Shown: one piece after another, positions 57,575 through 64,000 of the stretch
Numbering within the stretch: position 1 is the stretch's first letter
Layout of the letters: the number at the start of each line of letters is the position of its first letter
Notes under the pieces: model-generated
Told to the model about the DNA's origin: nothing
The model's database searches: none
The model's input: the letters and a program-made list of their open reading frames with translations, nothing else
Position numbers and translations under genes: made by a program
Assembly (NCBI RefSeq): GCF_001552415.1
Contig: NZ_BCRD01000008.1
Coordinates: forward strand, 21,115 to 85,114
Direction: 5' to 3'
Origin: Corynebacterium xerosis NBRC 16721 = ATCC 373
Lineage (GTDB): Bacteria; Actinomycetota; Actinomycetes; Mycobacteriales; Mycobacteriaceae
Length of the DNA stretch: 64,000 bases

Positions 57575-58660
57575 GTGATCAACATTCACCCGCGCCGCCC
57601 GCGGATCACGGCCATTCCCGCCGGTCACCCGTACGTGAAGGCGGTGATCGGGCCTTTCGCCGATCTGCGCCCCGATCCGATCGTCGACCCCGACGACCCC
57701 GGCCGATGGTGGCCCCACCCGCACCTGGAGCCGGGCGGCGGCGCGGGTGCCGCGCGCGGCGCCGACATCGTCCACGTCCACTTCGGCTTCGAGCACCGCA
57801 ACGCCGACCAGCTGGCCGATTTCGCCGACGAAGTGCACGCCGGCGGGGCGAAGCTGGTGGTCACCGCCCACGACATCGACTGCCCGCACGTCCTGGACCA
57901 GGAGAAATATCGACGGGCCCTGCGTGTGCTCGTGCGGCGCGCCGATGCGGTGATCACCCTCACCGAGTCCGCGGCCGACGAATGCGAGGCGCTGTTCGGG
58001 GTCCGCCCGCGCGTCATCCCGCACCCGCCGATCGTCGATGGCGACGCGGCCCGCGCGTTGATGGAGCGGACGCCCCGGCGGTTGGACGTGTCGCTGTCGT
58101 ACAAGAACGTGCGCCCCAACGTCGTCGACGACCCCCGCCTGCCGCGCGCGATCACCGCGGCCCTGGCCGATGTCCCGGGCGCCCGGCTGCGCATCCACGT
58201 CTTCCCCGAGGTCCTCGATCCGGCAAACGAGAGGCATCGGCCGGCATTGGCGCGCGGCCTGCGCGAGCTTGACGACGACCCCGCGCTGTCCGCGACCGTC
58301 GTGCTCGACGCATCCGGCCCGAAAAGCGACGCGGACCTGCACCGGGGATTGGCGGAGTGCGTCGCCGCGGTGCTGCCGTACGCCTTCGGCACCCATTCCG
58401 GGTGGCTGGAAATGTGCCGTGACCTGGGACTGCGCGTGATCGTTCCGGGCGTGGGGCACTACGCCGACCAGGCCGACCGGCCGGGAGCGGTGATCCCGGC
58501 GGACATGACCGACCCCGATGCCGTGGCCGCGGCCGTCCGCGAGGCGGTCCTCGCCGCCCGCAGGGACGGCCCGTTGCCGCGCGCGGAGGACCCGACGCGG
58601 ACCACGGACGCGGTCGCCCGCGCCCACCGCGATCTGTACCTGGAGGTGCTCGGATGGTGA
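57575..58660 (+). CDS. GT4-like glycosyltransferase
   Basis: A 361-residue GT-B-type transferase: ADIVHVHFGFEHRNADQLAD, KLVVTAHDIDCPHVLDQ, ADAVITLTESAADECEALFG and PRVIPHPPIVDGD are the usual acceptor-domain and hinge features; the donor domain ends HSGWLEMCRDLGLRVIVPGVGHY. GTG start supported by TACCGT 6 nt upstream (leaderless). First of four overlapping plus-strand genes; its stop overlaps the next ATG (ATGGTGA). Substrates unknown. Confidence 0.75.
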   Translation: MINIHPRRPRITAIPAGHPYVKAVIGPFADLRPDPIVDPDDPGRWWPHPHLEPGGGAGAARGADIVHVHFGFEHRNADQLADFADEVHAGGAKLVVTAHDIDCPHVLDQEKYRRALRVLVRRADAVITLTESAADECEALFGVRPRVIPHPPIVDGDAARALMERTPRRLDVSLSYKNVRPNVVDDPRLPRAITAALADVPGARLRIHVFPEVLDPANERHRPALARGLRELDDDPALSATVVLDASGPKSDADLHRGLAECVAAVLPYAFGTHSGWLEMCRDLGLRVIVPGVGHYADQADRPGAVIPADMTDPDAVAAAVREAVLAARRDGPLPRAEDPTRTTDAVARAHRDLYLEVLGW

Positions 58661-59865
58661 CGGAGCGCACGCGGCTGCGCATCGCCGTCATCGCCCCGTC
58701 GCGCTACCCCATCCGCCAGCCCTACGCCGGGGGACTGGAGTCCCTGGTCGCCGCGTTGACGGCGGGGCTGAGGGCCGCGGGGCACGACGTCGACCTCTTC
58801 GCGGCGCGCGGCAGCGCCGGGCACGTCGAGGACGTGGAGTTCCCCGGCGTCGACTGGTCCGGCCACGACGGCCCCGTCAGCGACAGCGGTTATCCGCCGG
58901 GCGAACGCGAGAAGGAAACCGCGGCTTTCGCCCGGTTGGCCGACCATCTCGCGGCCGGCGGTTACGACGTCATCCACAACAACTCCCTGCACCCGATCCC
59001 GCTGACCATGCCCCGGCCCGCGGGCACGGCGCTGGTCACAACGCTGCACACCCCTCCCTTCCCGGAGATGCAGGACCTGATCGCCGCGGCGTTCCTGTTC
59101 GAGGGCGCCGGCGGCGGACCCGCCGACGTCGGGCACTTCGTCTCCGTCAGCGCGCACACCGCGTCGCTGTGGACGCTGCCCCGGCCGGCGGGCGTGGTGC
59201 CCAACGGCGTCGACGTCGCCACGTGGCGGCCGGGGCCCGGCGGCGGGCCCGCCGTGTGGTTCGGCCGCATCATCCCCGACAAGGCTCCCCACCTGGCCGT
59301 CGCGGCGGCCCGCCGGGCCGGGGTGCCCCTGGTGCTGGCCGGCCGCATCGGCGACGTGGACTACGCGCGCGACGTGCTCGCCCCCGAGATCGGGCGGAGC
59401 GCCCCGGGGGCGGTGCGCATGGTCGGCGAACTCGGCCACCGCGCGCTGGCGGGCCTGGTGGGCCGCGCCGCCGTCTGCCTGGTCACGCCCGAATGGGATG
59501 AGCCCTTCGGCCTCGTCGCCGCCGAAGCCGCCGCCTGCGGCACGCCCGTCGCGGCGTTCGCCCGCGGAGGGTTGGCGGAGGTCGTCTCGCCGGCGATCGG
59601 GCGCACCGCCGCGGCCGGCGACGTCGAGGGCCTGGCGCGGGCGCTGCATGAGGCCATGGACATGGATCGGACGGCCGTGCGCGCCGCCGCCGAGCGCGAC
59701 CTGAGCGTGACGACGATGATCCGCCGTTACGAAGCCATCTACCGCCGCCTTCTCGGCGAGGGCGAGGGCGACGGCGGCGGCGAAGGGTACGGCGACGGCG
59801 GCGGAGACCACGGGGGCGACGGCGATGCCCTGCACGACCTGCGCGAAAGCCAGGGGGCCCGGTGA
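58654..59865 (+). CDS. GT4-family glycosyltransferase
   Basis: A 403-residue GT4 enzyme: YAGGLESLVAALTAGLRAAGHDVDLFAA (acceptor-side glycine loop), GVVPNGVDVATWRPGP at the domain boundary, VWFGRIIPDKAPHLAV, and the EX7E-type donor site PEWDEPFGLVAAEAAACGTPV. The best-defined transferase of the island; the fold is that of MshA/PimB-type enzymes, but the substrates are not predictable. The last 40 residues are a Gly/Glu/Asp-rich tail (59757-59830) absent from relatives. Coupled at both ends by 4-7 bp overlaps. Confidence 0.88.
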   Translation: MVTERTRLRIAVIAPSRYPIRQPYAGGLESLVAALTAGLRAAGHDVDLFAARGSAGHVEDVEFPGVDWSGHDGPVSDSGYPPGEREKETAAFARLADHLAAGGYDVIHNNSLHPIPLTMPRPAGTALVTTLHTPPFPEMQDLIAAAFLFEGAGGGPADVGHFVSVSAHTASLWTLPRPAGVVPNGVDVATWRPGPGGGPAVWFGRIIPDKAPHLAVAAARRAGVPLVLAGRIGDVDYARDVLAPEIGRSAPGAVRMVGELGHRALAGLVGRAAVCLVTPEWDEPFGLVAAEAAACGTPVAAFARGGLAEVVSPAIGRTAAAGDVEGLARALHEAMDMDRTAVRAAAERDLSVTTMIRRYEAIYRRLLGEGEGDGGGEGYGDGGGDHGGDGDALHDLRESQGAR

Positions 59866-60938
59866 TGGCGCGCATCGGCATGTGCGTCCACCATCATGGT
59901 TCCGGGCACGCCATGCGCGCCGGGGCCCTGCGATCCGCGCTGGCCGGACGCGGGATCGCCGCGACGACGCTGGGCTCCCGTGACGACGCCGACATCCGGT
60001 TGCCCATGGACCCGCCGGGCATCCCAGGCGCGGACCCCACCGCCGGCGGGGCACTGCACTGGGCGCCGCCGGGCTCGGAGGGCATGGCTCGCCGGATGGC
60101 GATGATCTCCGAGTTCCTGGCCGGTGGCGGTGCCGGGGTGAGAGGCGCCGCGGACATGCCCGCGGCGCTCCACGTCGACGTTTCCGTCGAGGTCGCCCTG
60201 CTCGCACGTTTGCACGGCACCCCGGTGACGGTGCAGGCCATGCCGGGTGATCGCCGGGACCGCCCCCACGTGCTGGGCCACTCCATCGCCGACGGGATCA
60301 TCGCCGCCTGGCCGGAGTGGGTGCCGTTGCCCGCCCACCTCGAGCCGGTGGCCGACCGCGTCCACGCGGTCGGCGGCATCACGCGCTTCGAGGGCCGCGA
60401 GCGCACCACCTCCGGCGCGGACTTCGGCGATTCACGCGACCCGCTCGATCCGGCCGGTGCGGACGGTACTGGGCGTTCATCCGGCCGCATGCGCGTCACC
60501 GTCCTCGGCGGTGCCGGGGGCGGGGACCTGCCGGAGGGCTACTTCGACGCCGTCGCCGCCGCCTGCCCCGATGCGGACGTGCGGATCCTCGACGCGGCGC
60601 ATGGCTGGGTCGCCGATCCCTGGCCGTACCTGTGCGCCGCGGACGTCGTGGTCGCGGCGGCGGGCCAGAACTCCATCGCGGACATCGCCGCCGCGGGCGC
60701 CCGCGCCATCGTCATCCCCAGGCCGAGGCCGTTCGGCGAACAGGAGGCGACCGCGCGCGTGCTCTCCGACGCCGGTCTCGCCCTGGTGCCGTGCGGCGCG
60801 GACGACGATCCGCCCGCCCCGAAGGCGTGGCCGCGCCTGCTGGACCGGGCACCCGCCGCAGATTGGTCCGCGTGGGGCACCGAAGGCGCCGCCGACCGCG
60901 CCGCCGCCGTCATCGAGGGGGTGGCCCGTGGCTGCTGA
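59862..60938 (+). CDS. GT28/MurG-like glycosyltransferase
   Basis: A 358-residue GT-B protein. The N-terminus RIGMCVHHHGSGHAMRAGALRS resembles the glycine-loop entry of MurG/PseG-type proteins, and the C-terminal VVVAAAGQNSIADIAAAGARAIVIPRPRPFGEQ resembles their UDP-sugar site. Probably uses a UDP-sugar. Start is GTG 59862 (overlapping the upstream stop) or ATG 59865. Overlaps the next gene by 11 bp. Substrates unknown. Confidence 0.72.
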   Translation: MMARIGMCVHHHGSGHAMRAGALRSALAGRGIAATTLGSRDDADIRLPMDPPGIPGADPTAGGALHWAPPGSEGMARRMAMISEFLAGGGAGVRGAADMPAALHVDVSVEVALLARLHGTPVTVQAMPGDRRDRPHVLGHSIADGIIAAWPEWVPLPAHLEPVADRVHAVGGITRFEGRERTTSGADFGDSRDPLDPAGADGTGRSSGRMRVTVLGGAGGGDLPEGYFDAVAAACPDADVRILDAAHGWVADPWPYLCAADVVVAAAGQNSIADIAAAGARAIVIPRPRPFGEQEATARVLSDAGLALVPCGADDDPPAPKAWPRLLDRAPAADWSAWGTEGAADRAAAVIEGVARGC

Positions 60939-61824
60939 TGGGCGCTGCGGGTTCGCCGCCAGCGCCCCCACCGCTCTCGCAGCCACCGCCGCGAACCGCG
61001 CCAGGGCCACCATCGTCACGGTCGCCTCGGTGGGCCGGGCCGACCACGTCGCCCGCCAGCACGAGGGCCTGGACCTGTGGGCGCCGGAGGCCCACCGCAT
61101 CGTCGTGCAGATCGGCCCCGACACCTGGCCGGTGCCGGGTGCGCGGATCGTCGACCGCACCGGCCCCGGCCCGGTGCGTCTGGGGGAGGCCCGCAACGCC
61201 GGGGCGGCCGCCGCGCTGGAATGCCCGTCGGGCCCGCCGGCCACGATCATCTTCCTCGACGCCGACTGCGTGCCCGCCCCGGATCTCGTCGACCGGTACC
61301 TGGATGCGGCAGGGCGGGATCCGGGGGCGGTCCTGTGCGGCCCCGTGACGTATCTGGCGGAGGGCACGGGGGAGGTGGGCGTCGCAAAGCTGCCCGCCCT
61401 CATCGACCCGCACCCGGCCCGCCCCGACCCGCCCCCCGGCACGCTGCGCCGCGCCACCGAGCGGGAGCACGACCTGTTCTGGTCGCTGTCGTTCGCGGTG
61501 ACGGCGGCGGCGTGGCGGCGCATCGGCGACGCCTTCGGCGGATTCCACCCGGGCTACGCCGGCTACGGGGCTGAGGACACCGACTTCGGCGCGCAGCTGC
61601 TCGCCCACGGCATCCCGCTGACCTGGGTCGGCGGGGCGCATGCACTGCACCAGTGGCACCCGGTCAGCTCGCCGCCGGTGGAGCACCTCGACGACATCCT
61701 GCGCAACGGCGCGCTGTTCCGCGACCGCCACGGCCGTTGGCCGATGGAGGGGTGGCTGCGCCGGTTCGAGGAGATGGGCCTGGTCCGCCGCGACGGCGAC
61801 GACTGGGTGAAGGTCGCCCGCTGA
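60928..61824 (+). CDS. GT2-family glycosyltransferase
   Basis: A 298-residue GT-A transferase, last of the plus-strand block. Motifs: RATIVTVASVGRADHVARQ, GEARNAGAAAALE, IIFLDADCVPAPDLVDRYL (DXD) and GYGAEDTDFGAQLLAHGIPL (ED). No membrane segments. The GTG start at 60928 is the only start near the junction that preserves the N-terminal strand. A dispersed element with its long flank (61374-61390) encodes GEVGVAK in a loop. It converges on the methyltransferase gene with a 4-bp gap. Confidence 0.84.
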   Translation: MAADGRCGFAASAPTALAATAANRARATIVTVASVGRADHVARQHEGLDLWAPEAHRIVVQIGPDTWPVPGARIVDRTGPGPVRLGEARNAGAAAALECPSGPPATIIFLDADCVPAPDLVDRYLDAAGRDPGAVLCGPVTYLAEGTGEVGVAKLPALIDPHPARPDPPPGTLRRATEREHDLFWSLSFAVTAAAWRRIGDAFGGFHPGYAGYGAEDTDFGAQLLAHGIPLTWVGGAHALHQWHPVSSPPVEHLDDILRNGALFRDRHGRWPMEGWLRRFEEMGLVRRDGDDWVKVAR

Positions 61825-61828
61825 GGCC

Positions 61829-62389
61829 TCAGCCCAGCCGCAGCACGTCGATGCGGAAATCCGCCTCGACCCACGAACCGATCGGCGTCAGCCGCCCCAT
61901 CGCGGCCAGGCGCCGGTGGACGCCGTCGCCGTCGAGCTCCATGCCGTCGATGGGGTGGCGCCAGTGCACGGCCACGACGTCGGCGCCGGGTGCGGCCAGG
62001 TCCAGCAACTTTCCGACGGCCACCGCCACCTCATCCGCCGGAAGGTAGTAGAGGACCTCCGACAGCACGATGAGGTCGATGGGCGCGCCGGGCAGGGGCT
62101 CCGCCTCGCCGAGGACGGCGTCGCGGACGGTGACGTGGTCCGGCGTGCGTTCGACGGCGGCGGCGCGCGGGGCGTCGATGGGCTCCCAGGCCTCGACCGC
62201 GTCACAGCGCCGCGCGAGATCCGCGGTGAGCACGCCGATGGAGCAGCCCGGTTCCAGGGCGCGCGCATAGCGCCGGCGCGGCAGCGCGGCCAGGGTCAGG
62301 TCGTATTTGCGGCGTTCGTACTCGCTGGTCTCGAAGCCCCACGGGTCGGGGCCGTCGGCGTAGATGCCCTCGAAGTAATCGCGGTCCAT
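61829..62389 (-). CDS. NodS-like SAM-dependent methyltransferase
   Basis: A 186-residue class I methyltransferase resembling NodS, the N-methyltransferase of rhizobial lipochitooligosaccharides: DRDYFEGIYADGPDPWGFETS, YERRKYDLTLAALPRRRYARALEPGCS (SAM motif I EPGCSIG), and IVLSEVLYYLP. Its ATG overlaps the PIG-L stop (TGATG), so deacetylation and methylation are coupled. In NodS systems the methyl group goes on the amino group exposed by the deacetylase, and the pairing here suggests similar chemistry on an amino sugar; this is inference. Confidence 0.8.
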   Translation of the reverse strand: MDRDYFEGIYADGPDPWGFETSEYERRKYDLTLAALPRRRYARALEPGCSIGVLTADLARRCDAVEAWEPIDAPRAAAVERTPDHVTVRDAVLGEAEPLPGAPIDLIVLSEVLYYLPADEVAVAVGKLLDLAAPGADVVAVHWRHPIDGMELDGDGVHRRLAAMGRLTPIGSWVEADFRIDVLRLG

Positions 62390-63279
62390 CACGCGAACAC
62401 CCACTCGGCGCCGAGGAAGAACCGCTCGACCACCGCCGGCGGCAGGATGACGGTCGCATCCGGTGCACTGGATTGGGGCTCCAGTTGCGAGGCGTGGGCC
62501 GCCAGTGCCCGCCGCTTGTGATCGAAGGCCCGGTCATCGGCGGCGACCCGCCGCAGCCGCTCCCACGGCACATCCGCGTCGCCGGGGCTGGCCCAATGCC
62601 ACATCCACACGGGGAACTCGAGCAGGGTGACGTCACCGTCGCCGTCGCCGTCACCGCCACCGTCGCCGTCACCGCCACCGTCGCCGGCCGCGTCCCCGTT
62701 TCCGCCGCGGCCCCGGGCCCGTGCGTCCCGCCACCACCGGCGCACCGATTCGGCGCAGACGTGGTGGTCGGGGTGCCCGTCGCCGGACCAGGTCACGGCC
62801 ACGGTCGTCGGCGCCAGCTCATCGAGGACGGGATGCAGCGCGGCGTCCACGGCGTCGGCGGACAAGCCACCGTCGGGGAGCCCCAGCATCCGCAGATCGA
62901 TGCCGACCTCGCGGGCCCCGGCTTCGCATTCCGCTTTGCGACGGCCCCTCATCTCCTCCGGAGCAACCTCGCCCGGGTGCGAGGCCGCGCCGTCGGAGAC
63001 GCAGACGACGACGTCGGAGGGGTCGTGCGTGGATGTATCGGTGGCACCGGTCTCGCCGGGCCCGCGGCCCGAAAAGAGGTCCGGCGCCTTCCGCGAGGAG
63101 CGCGCCGCCATGGTCGCGCCGAGGCCGAGAACCTCGTCATCGGGGTGCGGCGCCACCACGACCAGACGGCCGGGGCCGATGGCGATGGATGGCGCGGTGA
63201 TGGCGCCGCGCCACTGCTCGGCCGAGGTCACCCCGATGTCGTCGGTGGCCGCCAGGCGGCGGCCGTTGGGGACGGTCAC
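62389..63279 (-). CDS. PIG-L/LmbE-family N-deacetylase
   Basis: A 296-residue zinc deacetylase of the family of MshB and GlcNAc-PI deacetylase. Zinc and catalytic motifs PHPDDEVLGLGA and GDGHPDHHVCAES are present. A Gly/Asp-rich low-complexity insert (about 62628-62725) lies between them and FPVWMWHW. GTG start at 63279 overlaps the stop of the upstream acyl-CoA dehydrogenase-like gene (GTGA); the stop overlaps the methyltransferase start. Likely removes an N-acetyl group from a sugar made by the neighbouring transferases. A dispersed element (62933-62943) encodes part of GRRKAECE. Confidence 0.87.
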   Translation of the reverse strand: MTVPNGRRLAATDDIGVTSAEQWRGAITAPSIAIGPGRLVVVAPHPDDEVLGLGATMAARSSRKAPDLFSGRGPGETGATDTSTHDPSDVVVCVSDGAASHPGEVAPEEMRGRRKAECEAGAREVGIDLRMLGLPDGGLSADAVDAALHPVLDELAPTTVAVTWSGDGHPDHHVCAESVRRWWRDARARGRGGNGDAAGDGGGDGDGGGDGDGDGDVTLLEFPVWMWHWASPGDADVPWERLRRVAADDRAFDHKRRALAAHASQLEPQSSAPDATVILPPAVVERFFLGAEWVFA

Positions 63280-64000
63280 GGGGCGGAGCCTTCCGCCAAC
63301 CGCAGCTCGCCGAGCCACTGCTCGTCGCGTTCGGCATGGCACTGCCGGGTGTAGACGGCGATGTCGGCGAATCGCTGCGCCACGTCGGCGTCATGGGCCA
63401 GGGGACCGGCGCCGATGGCGCGGCCGACGTGATCCATGACGTCGGCGCAGATGCGGTCGGCCACCGTGCGCACGCGCAGCGCCCGGATGCGGGCGGCCTC
63501 GGCATCGCCGGGGTCCGCGTCGATTTCGGCGGCGGCGCCGATGATCATCCACCGGGCGTTCGCCAACGCCGCATCCACCGCCCCGAGGTGGGCCAGGGCG
63601 TGAGGTTTGCCGTGGCGGGACGCGGTGCGGGCCAGGACGTCGTAAAGCCCCGCGACCCCGCCCAACCAACACGCCGCGACCCCGACGCCGCCGTGCCAGA
63701 AGCCGGGGCGGTCGAGGTAGTCGCGCGGCCCGCCGACGGTGACCGCCGGAACGGCGTCGAAGGCGACCTCGCCGGTGGCGGTGGCCGCCATGCCGGCGTT
63801 GACCCACGCGTCGGCCGACCCGGTCACGCCGGGATGGCGCAGATCGACCGCGAACAAGCGCGGTTTCCCGTCCACCCGGGCCGTGACCAGCGCATGCGTG
63901 CACCGGCCCACGCCCGAGCACCACGGCTTCACGCCGTCGAGGAGCCAACCGGAACCGTCGGTGTCGGCGCCGCCGGAGTCGCCGGTGTCGGCGGCCCGCC
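63276..64000 (-). CDS. Acyl-CoA dehydrogenase-like protein (N-terminus beyond window)
   Basis: C-terminal 241 residues of an acyl-CoA dehydrogenase-fold protein; the frame continues past the window edge. Visible: GWLLDGVKPWCSGVGRCTHALVTA (beta-domain-like), FDAVPAVTVGGPRDYLDRPGFWHGG, and a helical C-terminal domain with IGAGPLAHDADVAQRFADI. The usual catalytic Glu region is not recognisable, so dehydrogenase activity is doubtful; the protein may act on an unusual substrate. First known gene of the block with PIG-L and NodS-like genes. A Gly/Asp/Thr-rich segment lies near the window edge. Confidence 0.75.
   Translation of the reverse strand, partial: RAADTGDSGGADTDGSGWLLDGVKPWCSGVGRCTHALVTARVDGKPRLFAVDLRHPGVTGSADAWVNAGMAATATGEVAFDAVPAVTVGGPRDYLDRPGFWHGGVGVAACWLGGVAGLYDVLARTASRHGKPHALAHLGAVDAALANARWMIIGAAAEIDADPGDAEAARIRALRVRTVADRICADVMDHVGRAIGAGPLAHDADVAQRFADIAVYTRQCHAERDEQWLGELRLAEGSAP

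Overview
The window is very GC-rich, tightly packed DNA from an actinobacterium, most probably a Corynebacterium. The best lineage marker is a perfect TAGAC-N6-GTCTA site upstream of metB, the operator known for the corynebacterial methionine repressor McbR. Supporting signs are a GT87 polyprenyl-sugar glycosyltransferase, a trans-acting enoyl reductase-like protein, FadD/FadE/FadH lipid enzymes, a membrane-anchored copper nitrite reductase and at least nineteen apparently leaderless genes. The species cannot be named from sequence alone. No tRNA, rRNA, CRISPR array, insertion sequence or prophage was seen.

Layout. 1-5 kb: end of a mug DNA glycosylase, a SnoaL-like protein, an MFS exporter and a NarL-type two-component system. 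5-16 kb: DedA, an SDR, the enoyl reductase-like protein, McbR-controlled metB, a DODA-type dioxygenase, a divergent LysR/MFS pair, a Rieske lipoprotein, a YggS-type PLP protein and the GT87 enzyme. 16-21.6 kb: tandem glycine riboswitch followed by gcvP-gcvT-gcvH. 21.7-31 kb: hrpB helicase, amidohydrolase, CDF metal transporter, hydrolase, tag, HlyIII, ogt and a nitroreductase. 31-42 kb: lipid and redox enzymes (fadH, two SDRs, fadD, an acyl-CoA oxidase-like fadE), a LysE exporter, a Tat-exported esterase and a FUSC pseudogene. 42-50 kb: secreted HNH nuclease, gltBD and ybjQ. 50.5-53.2 kb: a 905-residue membrane/cupredoxin/NirK fusion. 53.4 kb to the end: an eleven-gene island with seven glycosyltransferases, a WcbI-like protein, a NodS-like methyltransferase, a PIG-L deacetylase and an acyl-CoA dehydrogenase homologue. 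It is arranged as four translationally coupled blocks that probably build or decorate one unidentified glycoconjugate.

The most unusual signal is a short dispersed element, core CGTCG[C/T][A/C/G]AAGC. It occurs 43 times in 64 kb in both orientations, inside genes and between them. At base composition, well under one copy of its A-rich forms would be expected, yet 18 are present. Some copies form inverted pairs; one pair is the stem of a terminator-like hairpin between convergent genes, and some coding copies force rare codons such as TTA. The density and layout recall the DNA uptake sequences of Neisseria, though the function here is unknown.

Other notable structure: four alternating 24-bp repeats at 26.5 kb; a perfect 31-bp-arm hairpin at 37.4 kb; two divergent leaderless genes whose -10 boxes overlap at 57.56 kb; and a tendency of conserved enzymes here to carry Gly/Asp/Ala-rich low-complexity insertions (GcvT, GcvP, HrpB, YggS, PIG-L, FadH and others).
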